Assembly (NCBI GenBank): GCA_001643675.2
Contig: LSRY02000006.1
Location: forward strand, 436,501 to 500,500
DNA from: Monocercomonoides exilis
Taxonomy: Eukaryota > Preaxostyla > Oxymonadida > Polymastigidae
Direction: 5' to 3'
DNA: 64,000 bases
Shown here: piece by piece, positions 24,007 through 33,400 of the stretch
Layout: the number at the start of each line of letters is the position of its first letter
Numbering within the stretch: the stretch's first letter is position 1
Translations under genes and position numbers: made by a program
Notes under the pieces: model-generated
What the model saw: the letters and a program-made list of their open reading frames with translations, nothing else
Told to the model about the DNA's origin: nothing
Database searches by the model: none

Positions 24007-26249
24007 ACAAAAATTATTTATTACTTCTGCTAAAAAAAAGCGACAAATGAAATTCCGAGAAGCACGTTATCTTGTCAAAGCCATTTAAATAGCGAAACAA
24101 AATATTCTGCGTTTGTAACTTTATTCCAGGACAATGGGAAAATCAAATCTTTTTGAGCATTCTTCATTCAATCATTGCCAGTCGAACAACGCATTCAACA
24201 AAGACCATATTAATGTGGATAAGAAAAATTCATTGATCTGCTTTTTACAAAACGTCCATTGAATTAAAATATCAAACAAAAAAAGAACAAAAAATAATCA
24301 AAGGAAATTGAGAAAATAAAAAAGAAAAAGAAAAATATGAAACAATTCGAAAACAAATCCTTGAAGCAACCCAATTCGAGAGAAAAAATAAAAAGTTATC
24401 AATGTTCGTCACTGCTTTTCATTTGCAACGATTCAAATTGTTCCAATTCCATTTTCACAAATTTCTTGCTTTTTCTTTGATAGTTTCGAAAATACCTCAA
24501 AAGCACTTAAAATGTGTCGACATCTGTATTTGCCGAATGCAGCATATATTGAACACATTTATTGAACCGAAAGTTACAGGCGATAGGACATTTGCAACTT
24601 TTTGAAATGGCTTTCAGAGTGGAGCAAAGAATCAGTAAAGCAAATAAAACTGCGTTCGCTTCAAGTCAAATAATAGTCGTGTTTGGTGTTTCCAAAAAGA
24701 TGCATAAATTCACTTAATATTCATGAAATTGTTTTGGTATCTTGTTCTTCTGGTTTTTGTGTTGTAGTTGTGTATCATCGAGAATTAGCAAATCAATAAA
24801 ATTGGAATCCCTGCAACAAATGAAACAGTAAATTCAAATGAAAAGATACACACCATGCAACACATTAAATTTTCATCACTTTTCAGAAGTTACTGAATCA
24901 GTTCTCAGTTTCTGCTGCAAGAACAGGCACGTTTCGAAAAGATAAAAAATACTCCTCTTCACAAACATTTGACAATCTCAAAGCATGCATCACATAAAGA
25001 ACATGAATTAGGTTTTTTTTCATCAAAAAGTGACTTGCATGTTTTCCTCCTTTCTCTCGAGTATTTTGTCAATTATCATTTTTTTCTGAAAAGAGGAAGA
25101 AATGTTGGGCAATAAACGAAAATGGAAAATGCGTTATCCGGACAGATGACGGCTTCATCAACGTGCCAACTGCTGCACTGTCATTCCAAAAAGTGTTGCA
25201 ACACTTATGCAAGGATGCACACAATTTGAGACAGGTTTGCGTGGAATGCTGATTGTTTTTATTGATTTTGTTGTTTTTTCGCTTTGGCAGCGTCTTTTCT
25301 GTTGTCTTTGAAAAAGAGCAAATGAAACATGTGTTGCATTATTTTGTGACATCTGTTCGTTGGGTCATTATGGCATTTAAGTTTTTTGGATTTTGTGCAG
25401 AAAACAAGACAAATAAAGCACGAATTGCCCTTCTGAGCCTTGAACTCTGGCATTGCAAGATCTGCAGAAGGATTTGTGTTGCATCGAATGATTTCGTTGC
25501 GAAAGGTGTTATATTGGGCAGAGATGCTCAATGGAGGAATTCTTTATTTGACGGAGCAAAACTCTGTTTTTATAAATCTTCTCCTTTGTCTGCTGAGACA
25601 ATGGAGCAATTGCAAATAAATTCTACTGTTGAATTGAGGTCAGGTGCATTAATGGTGAATTGTTTGTTTCTTTCAGTTACGAATAACTGTTTTTAGTTTA
25701 TCTGAATTATTTTTTATCAACGCATTTCTCATCATTTGGCCAGGTTCGATAAAACGCACTAGCTTCGGGGTTCTCGTTTCGTATCGCATGTTAATGGATA
25801 TCCACTTTTCTTGGCTTCGATTTGAAAGCAGTTATTCAATCCTTTTGTGATGATATGGAATCCAAGGTTGATGAAATGGATGTGAAAATGAAGCAATGGA
25901 GTGGTTTGCAGAGCATCGCTGCGAGAAGGTTGTGAAGAGGCATTCTCTGTATGAAGTTGTGAAATGCATTTGTAGCGATATTTAGAAAAGTTCAATTAGG
26001 AAAAGAATTGATGGCGCAGAGTTTGGAGGCTGGCAATTTTATTTTGGAAGGAATGGAAAGGCAAAGAAATTGAAGAGTTGTGAAAGGAAAGATAACTATG
26101 CATGATGCAATGAGAAAAAGGAGCAAATGATCGGAAAAGCAATGGAGATGAGCAAAAGGAACAGCGCCAAGACATATAATGGATGAATAATCAGAAAATG
26201 ATCTGCTGCATCATTTGATATCATTTTGTTCAGCTGAAGGAATCATCGA
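24007..26249. other. AT-rich intergenic region with weak coding-like patches
   Basis: This stretch is mostly AT-rich with no recognisable gene. Two patches on the + strand look somewhat protein-like: about 25085-25236 (open, following a possible AG acceptor and ending at a possible GT donor) and 25253-25696 (147 codons without a stop, with no ATG at its beginning). They do not join in phase with the obvious splice sites, and I recognise no domain. They may be remnants of a gene or chance. Confidence 0.3.
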
Positions 26250-27150
26250 TGACAATTGCAACTGATGCAATTCTGATGGCTGGGTCAGCTGGGAAATGAG
26301 CGGGAAAATCTCTTTTGAGCAGAAGAAGAGACAGATGCTCGGATGGTGAAGGGAATGCGCAATTCTATGTGGGCTTTCGGAAAGTGGGGCATCTGAGAAC
26401 TGTCAAATTCGATTTTTTGCCAATTGCAATCTTCAACCCAGCAAACTCTGCCTCATGCGCACCAAACTGAATCTGGAGAACCAGGCACTCTCACAGCATC
26501 ATCACAACTGAAAGCACAGTCATCTTCTTCTTCATTGCATGCATCTTTGTTCCATTCATCAGTTCTGTTGCCATCAACCTTGAGCACTTTTTCCAATTGT
26601 TTGAGTCATCTTCAAGTATAGATGGAAGAGAGAGGCAAGTCTGTCAAATCCTCCCTCTTTGCTGAAATATCAGACAAAGAAGAACCAGTCGTTAATGAAG
26701 AGAAGAATGATGAATCAGAATCAGAAGAGCAGTCGGAGTGCATGGTGATGCGTATTCTCATATGTTGGAAAAAAAAGCACTTCGAAAAAGTTTAAATTAG
26801 TTGAAAACAAATGTTTTTCGTCATCGCTGCGGAACGAAGAGGAACACGTCATTCGTCATCCAGACTATTTCATGGATGCATATCATCTCCCCATTTCTTC
26901 CAGTGATACGATATATGTGTATTTTGTTAGTAGCCTCTTTCTCTTTCTCCATTTTCCTCCATTGCTAATTTGGCGATATGCCCAAACCACAATTTCGATT
27001 TCTTTCATATCATTTCTCGCTGTTGCATAAACGGTCTGTTCAAGATCTTCTGCTCATTCTTTGCCATCTTCCTCATGAAAGCAAACTTACCAAACAGAAT
27101 GAGAAATGATCCAATAAACACTCAGCAGGCAAAAATTAAGATTTGTTGAA
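26250..27150 (-). pseudogene. Decayed fragment of a beta-helix/pseudokinase family gene
   Basis: The minus strand aligns with the membrane and cytoplasmic part of the gene at 16228-24006. The order is preserved: a membrane segment followed by basic residues (about 27070-27140), the juxtamembrane helix with SPN-stop-QWRKMEKE against SPEEQWRRAEEE (about 26930-26980), HMRIRITMHSD against HMVICIVMHSD followed by a Ser/Asp linker (about 26700-26800), and the kinase C-lobe with a degenerate APE region and a helix where MMLWECL reads MML-stop-ECL (about 26410-26610). Frames change between these blocks and several stops interrupt them, so it is not translatable as a whole. The ectodomain is missing. 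DNA similarity is also visible directly, for example the shared GCCTCAT, ACCAAAC and CACAGCATCATC stretches near 26450 and 16500. Confidence 0.8.
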
Positions 27151-27713
27151 AAAAGCAGAAATGGCTCGTTTAATCTTGTTTGTTTTTTCGACTGAATTTT
27201 TTTTCCTTAAATTTTCAAAAAGAATTGTTTTTTATCAGAAAAAGAATGATTGTGGCTGTTTTTATTTTTCATTATTTATTTGGCAAATCTTTTCGACTTT
27301 TCAATTTTCCAAAGTTTTCATTCAAAACAAAATGAAAATAAGAATGTTTTTGTAAAACCGTTGAAACAACAATCTTCAGAAAATAATGCAATCACCGGGC
27401 ATTTTGCAAATTAATCAAAAGTGTTTGAACACAAACAATTCTAGAAGTGAATTATGTTAATGGAGAAACAAATGATGAGTGATACTTATTGAAATCATAT
27501 TTTTCCGTTTTATTTTTTGATTCGAAAATTTGTTAAACAAAACAAGAAGATGAGTTCAAATAAAGAATCTTTTAAGTTGTGTGGTTCGTCATTTTTCGTT
27601 TGTGTGAATCAAAGTTTTTAGTGATATTGGCAATGCATAGAACATTTATTATTGAATAATCCATTCCATTTGAACAAAGTTTGTTGTGAGTCAAACTGTG
27701 AATAAAATGAATA
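27151..27713. other. AT-rich spacer before the transposon
   Basis: I see no gene in these 563 bp. There are only short open frames and A/T runs. The last two bases, TA at 27712-27713, form the left copy of the transposon target-site duplication. Confidence 0.5.
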
Positions 27714-27753
27714 GGGTTGTCATTTAACCCCAACCCATTTTTTTGTTCTGACC
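27714..27753 (+). repeat. Left terminal inverted repeat
   Basis: It starts GGGTTGTCATTTAACCCC directly after a TA dinucleotide and matches the reverse complement of 29684-29723 at about 32 of 40 positions without gaps. Confidence 0.88.
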
Positions 27754-27808
27754 CAAATTTTTGAAGTGAAAAATTTTGAAAAATTTAAAAAAAAATACAA
27801 AAGAAGAA

Positions 27809-29319
27809 TCAATTCTTCGAATTATCTTTTTTTCCTGGATTTCTTTGCATCTCTTCGTTTTCCTCTTCGTTTGGGTCATCAAAAATAACGTCAGAGCGTT
27901 TTCTTTTGATTTTAGGCTTGAATTCAACGATTTCATCTTTTTCGTTTTCCTTCTCTTGTTTCAAATCTTTTTCATTCTCTATCTCTTCATTAATCCCCAA
28001 AAATCTTTCCCAATCGTTGAGAAGTTCTTTTTAAGTGATTAACTTTCCTTAATAATCAAAACGGTTACGATGGGAAGGAAGATGGTATTTTGATGTTTCT
28101 GGTGGTTTGCGAAGAACCGGACCGAATGTATAATGAAGGATTCCGCTTTGTTAAAAAGCTTTTTTAATGACAGAAGGAGTGAAAGCGGAGTGAATTGCTT
28201 GAGGAAGCACTTCGACAAGTGCTTTTCTTGAAGCGGACGATGAAGCAGATGATGGAACATCAAATGATGAAGAAATAGAAGTTTTGAGAATTGCAAATAC
28301 TCCTCTATCAAGTGGCTGAGACAAATGAGTACTGTGGGGGATGAATTTTACGACATCTATGTTATTTTCTGAGAAAGTTTTCCAAATTGAAGGATCACCG
28401 CGTAAAGGATGAGAGTCGATGAAAAGAAGACATTTCTCTGTTTCCAGTGACATGCGCTTTCTTCTTTCTATGATGAAAGGGAGAAGAACTGTTTCTGCAT
28501 ATTTTTTGAAATTTAGCTTGTCCATCCAGCCACTTTTATTGGGCCAGATGTCCAGAGTTGGAGAGAGAAGAGGCTTCAGTTCGTCCGGTTGTTTAACACT
28601 TGGCCAGAGAATGATGCAAGGCAATGGATTACCATCTGCTACCACGGCAGCAACAAGTGCTGCATTGTTCATTCTTTGTGCTTCTTTGCAATATTCAGCG
28701 CTTTGTGCAGATGGATGAATAAATTCAAAATTCGCAGCAGATGGTACACGTAAAGAAGATTCATAAACATTATATATTAATGAAGGTGTTCAGTGATTTT
28801 TTTCGTATAATTTTGTAATCATGTCATACCAAGGCTTCATCACACTCTTGCAGGAAACAGCCAGCCGATTTATGTCCAAACTTTTTGGTTTGCTCTTTTT
28901 CAACTCAGGATGCCGCTTCAAAAACAAAGAAGCTGCAGCATTTGAAACCTTGAAATATGGCTCGTTTTCGTCTTTTGTGTCATTTTATAATTTTTCCATC
29001 TAAAAAAATAACAAAATTAAAATACAAAAAGTGAACAAACTTATTCTCTTGTTTTCTTCATTGTTAATCTGCTTCCACAAATAGAATCAAATTAGATTTC
29101 ATCCAGAACTGTTTCTTCTTTCTCTTTGCTGATTGCCTGCGATCTCCCTGGTTTTCCAACTTGCCTTTTAGTTCGCAACGCCCGAACAACGTTTTTAATA
29201 CAGCTGCGGCTGAATTGCTTAGAATTGATGGCGTCCGTGATCCTGACGACGCCATCATACACAATATGTGCCATTCGTTCAAGTTTATTCTTGTATTATC
29301 TGTATTGAAAAGATAACAT
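27809..29319 (-). pseudogene. Pogo-like DDE transposase with seven in-frame TAA and one TGA
   Basis: With an inferred 41-bp GT-AG intron (29000-29040) removed, the frame spans 490 codons and ends in TGA at 27809. In the standard code it is broken by TAA at 29296, 29092, 29041, 28985, 28151, 28049 and 28031 (lowest base of each) and by TGA at 28790. There is no frameshift. Domains: an N-terminal helix-turn-helix region (about 29100-29270, ending in a GKPGRS linker), a CENP-B-type segment (FLKRHPELKKSKPKSLD and following, about 28830-28930), and a DDE_1 catalytic domain with FIDSHPLR (second Asp) and THLSQPLDRGVF (third Asp). The first catalytic Asp, expected in the sequence IYNVxESS, reads Tyr. 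A lysine- and glutamate-rich tail follows. By standard decoding it is dead. If TAA is glutamine, only the TGA and the Asp-to-Tyr change remain as lesions. Confidence 0.88.
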
Positions 29320-29530
29320 GGCATGCTTTAATTTAGTCTGCCCTGCTTTTCTTTTTTTCTTCAACGAGTATTTTCATTTTTTATTTTATGGTTTTGATCT
29401 TATTTTCATTTTTTTCAAAAAAATTGTATTTCAAAATAAAATATACATATATTTTGAATGAACAAAGTGGCCTTATACCTCTTGAAACCAACAAATTTCT
29501 CGTGGAAGCTTGATGGAAGGTTCAAACCCA

Positions 29531-29551
29531 CCCCCCCCCCCCCCCCCCCCC
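29531..29551. repeat. 21-base cytosine homopolymer
   Basis: This uninterrupted C21 tract (G21 on the other strand) lies within the transposon, in otherwise AT-rich DNA, with shorter C runs on both sides. It could form a G-quadruplex or i-motif. Its exact length should be treated with caution, because homopolymers are often miscounted. Confidence 0.8.
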
Positions 29552-29683
29552 GCAATATACCCCCATGAGAAATAGGCTTCATTTCAAAATACATTTTAAA
29601 CATTCAATATAGATTCCTTTTATACAAATAATCAAGTTATTATATCAAAAAGTGGGATATGAAACTTTTGAAATAAGAAAAAA

Positions 29684-29723
29684 GGTCAGAGTAAAAAATA
29701 AGGTGGGGGTTAAATAATAACCC
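29684..29723 (-). repeat. Right terminal inverted repeat
   Basis: Read on the minus strand it starts GGGTTATTATTTAACCCC and it is followed on the plus strand by TA. It pairs with 27714-27753. Confidence 0.88.
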
Positions 29724-29996
29724 TAACCATATATGAATGTTTGTTTTTTGTGTTGATGATTTTTCTCACAAGAGCAATATTCACAAATCATAATTTGATA
29801 TCTATTCATTGAATCCAATTTAAGATTTTCTTATCAAAATTTAATGCTTTGGCTTCATTTCATCGATATTGCGTTTTAATTTGCCTAACTATTTGTATGT
29901 GTTCAATATTTAACGTAAAATGAAATTTTTTTTCCCCCTGTTTTATATGATTTAAGTTTTGTAATCTGAAAATAAATTTGTTTTCGCTCAAATGAA

Positions 29997-30413
29997 ATGC
30001 ATGAAAATGAAAACAGAAAAGAAACATTGAAAAAAGAAAGTAATTTAATACGTGCTTTGTAAGTTTTGCAGATAAAGCAGAAAGGCCAAGGTCAATTGCA
30101 TGAAACAAATATACAATGCTTCACATTTTCAGATGATATTTAAGATAATTACGTTATTTTCTATTTTACAAATATTTCACATAGCAAACAATATTTTTCA
30201 AAGAAATAATATTCAATTGATGATATAGTCAAAGAACTTCAAGAGATATATGATAGCAAATTTTTAGAATGCATACCACCCAACGAAGAAATTGAGAAAT
30301 CTTTTCAAAATAGATCAACAAAAAGCTTTATGCGACAAATGTTGATAATACCTAAAAAATTATAACTATTTTATAATTGTCTACGCTTTGATTACAATAA
30401 ATTCAAGTTATGA
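29997..30413 (+). CDS. Small frame open only if TAA is a sense codon
   Basis: From ATG 29997 to TGA 30411-30413 there are 139 codons with four internal TAA (30060, 30141, 30207, 30363) and no TAG or TGA. The middle reads like a normal acidic and basic helical protein, for example DDIVKELQEIYDSKFLECIP. I recognise no family. It lies 271 bp beyond the transposon and 37 bp from the end of the convergent Vps39-like gene. In the standard code it would be a set of short fragments. It may be a fragment of another imported element, a gene relic with nonsense mutations, or chance. Chance is not negligible, because TGA is not common in AT-rich DNA. Confidence 0.35.
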
Positions 30414-30450
30414 ATGTAATGATATTCATCCACAGAAATCAGTAAACACA

Positions 30451-33400
30451 CTAATAAGTGTGCTCATAATCTCCAAATCCAAATTGAGAATCGTCAAATG
30501 TTGGAAGAAATCCAAATTCACTTCCACTAACATTTCCAAGTCCATTCAATGCAGCCTCTTCTCTCTTTCTCTCTTCTTCTCTTCTTCGAGCGAGCTCTCG
30601 TTCTCTTTCGGCAAACTCTTCTTTTTCCTTCAACCTTGAATACGCTTCAGCTTCTTCTTTTTCCCTTTCATAAAGAAGAAGTCGAGATGCATCAACGCCA
30701 ACTTCGTCCATAATCATATTGTTGCGTTCTTCTATCAGCTGATCGGACCATTCAACACCTCTTCCACCTCTTCCCGTTTCTCCTCTTCCTCTAAAATGCC
30801 CATCAAACCCAAACGATCCGATCACCTCTCCGCTTCCATCTCCCCACTCATCCCACTCATTTCCTTGTTTCTTGTTTCGATATGACGGATGAGTCATTGG
30901 TAGCGGCTGGGCAACTAGAGATGGTGCGGTTGTGCGCAAAAATACACTATCGGCACCTGAGATAGCTCTGCTAACTTGTGGCATTGTAAACGAAAATGAA
31001 CCTTTTGGCTCATCGGAAGCTGCGCTTGAAGAAGAAGTATCCGATAAGCCCGATGGAACAGGCGGTGGTGAATAGTTGAAGCCAGTTACAGGAGAAAACG
31101 GATGAAGTTTGCTAGCCTCTTTTTCAATTTCTTGATAGCACAGCAAATGATATACAGTGTTATCTGGTGCAATAGCAACTGCCATTCCAGTCGAGCCTGA
31201 AGCCCGCCCTCCCATCACATTTCCACATTTGCCGCAGCGAGTGCCAGCAGTTATAGTTACGCGGCGAGACATCTCAGCCACTCTTCTTCCCTCCGAAAGC
31301 ACATCTTCAGACCGCAGAAGCGAATGCGCCAGTCGAGTATTCCGCAATGAACATCCCAGCGATTCAAACACAAGGCGAAGGAAAGGCACAGCGTCGCTAA
31401 CTCGAAGAGTTTCTGGAAGAAGCGAAAGCATCGATTCTTTTTCCAAATAGCCAAAGAATTTGACAAGGTACTCTGTAACCACAGGAACATTCTTTGATTC
31501 AAGCAACACTTTCACTAACGTTTCGTGTATCTTGTGCTCTTCCCTATGATCATCGTCCAATCTGGGATCATAAAATACGCAGCAATAGTCTTCAGCCGCT
31601 TGAATATCGCCCATTGTGCACACCAAAAGTCGAAGTGCTTCGACATGCTGTCCAGCTTTGCTGAGTAAGATAACCTGTTCTTCCAGGAAATCTTCATTGT
31701 CTTTAAATGGAGTTAAAAGCTCTGATGGAGAATAGCATCTGGAATACTTCAAGAAGTTTATCAGCCTCAAACGAAGATAACCAATCTCGCCTTTTTCTTC
31801 CACTGCTGGTACAAACCGCTCCTTTTTCTTTGAGTAAGCACGCTTGGCGGATGCAGAAATTATTGGTGTAGCAGAATTTGTGGATGAATCCAATGGGCCA
31901 GGCATATCGTCATCCTTTTTCCCCAATCCAGAAGTCACAGCCATTAAATCATCTTCTTTTGATTCTTCAGTAACAGATTTCAGTTTTCTAAGATCAATAA
32001 TCCTTTCCCTATACAGCAGGGCAAGCCTGTTGTGTACAAATGGTTCAGTTGAGTTGCGTTCCTCGACAAGAAACTCCAAGAACGGTAGTCGATGCGGTGG
32101 GCACTGAGCTCCGATGATTTGCAGCGCTTCATGTGGATCGAGTGGGTCGATCTCGTGAACTGGATCGTGAACAAATACACGCAAACCAAATGGCAGCTGG
32201 TTCATGCGCTGTAAAGGCCATGTTGATCTCTCGGGAATCTGAGGTGTGGGACCAAAGAGAACAGAAGAAACGGGTGAGAGAGAGGCAGATGATCTTTGAG
32301 AGGAAGAAGAAAGCAAAGGCAAAGGCCGGAGAGGAAGCAGATGATGATATGGGAATTGCTGCTTGCTGTGTGCTGCTCCTCCGTGCTCTGCAGATCCTCT
32401 TGACAAATGTCCAGAAAGTGCTGATGATCCTGTTGAGGACATGCTTGTTGGTGCTCCATTTCGAGCAGATCCGTACGACGAAGAAATACTTCCAGAAGGC
32501 ATCGATGAAGACATGTCAATGGGAATGGGACGTGCCCTAGAATCGAGATCATACCCGCTCGCTGTTACTCTTTTCTCTTCATCTGATCTTTCTCTTTTTT
32601 CCACTTCTCCTTTTATGAATGTGTTGATATTCTTTCCGGATATAACACTTTGGATTCTATCCACATCCATATCATGAAGCAACGCTTTGCCTTCCTCACA
32701 CACGCCAACAGTTTCTTGTTGAACGCTATACACATCCATCGCCTGCTTCATTGACACATTCAACTGAGGAAGAGGTACTTGCTCTCTCTTTCCAAGCGGC
32801 GTTTTCCCTTCTCTCCATTCTTCAATGCTCGCCAAGTCTGTTCCGTTTTCTGCGTATTCGTGGTCAGAAAATGAAGTGAAATCAACTGCGTGTGGCAGCA
32901 GTGATCCTTCGTTCTCTGGTGGAGTGAGAGGACGTGGAACAGATGCAGAGTTAGGCTGTGCTATAGAAGATGGTCCTGCACTATATCCAACTGATGTTGC
33001 ATCTACACCAGATCTCCGCTTGCCACCCAGCTCAGGACGAGAAAGCCCAACTGCACCAAAGCCGAAGTCGTCCTGATTCGCTGAGTCTCCGCGCTCTCTT
33101 TCAATTGCACTGACTACAGCAGCCTCTTCACTGTCGACGTAGAACTCGCTCACTTCATACGGATACTTCAGCATCAGCATCCTCCGGTCGTATCCATAGC
33201 TCACACAGTTGGCAACATCCCGTGTCAGTGCAAAGAATGAGAAGGGATACTTCTTCTTTGCCTCAAGCAGCCGATCCCCTGCTCTGTCATCTTTCTCTCT
33301 CCACACTTCCTTGTTTCTCTGTGAGGAGCTGCTGCCAAACCCAACTCCTCCATTTTTGTAGATTGACACAATTTCACCCGAGTCTGGGATTCCGTGTAAG

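Larger units (their letters stand above)
27714..29723 (-). mobile_element. Tc1/mariner (pogo-like) DNA transposon, 2,010 bp
   Basis: The element is bounded by inverted repeats that both begin GGGTT, and it is flanked by TA at 27712-27713 and at 29724-29725, the TA target duplication typical of Tc1/mariner elements. In an ungapped alignment the outer 40 bp of the two ends agree at about 32 positions, including the shared blocks ATTTAACCCC and TCTGACC. It encodes one transposase on the minus strand (27809-29319). The 21-base C tract at 29531-29551 lies between the transposase start and the right repeat. The repeats have diverged, so the insertion is not very recent. Confidence 0.9.

Noticed and set aside
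27724-28042. Host genes inside the transposon from short frames on both strands
   Set aside because: They are pieces or shadows of the single transposase frame.
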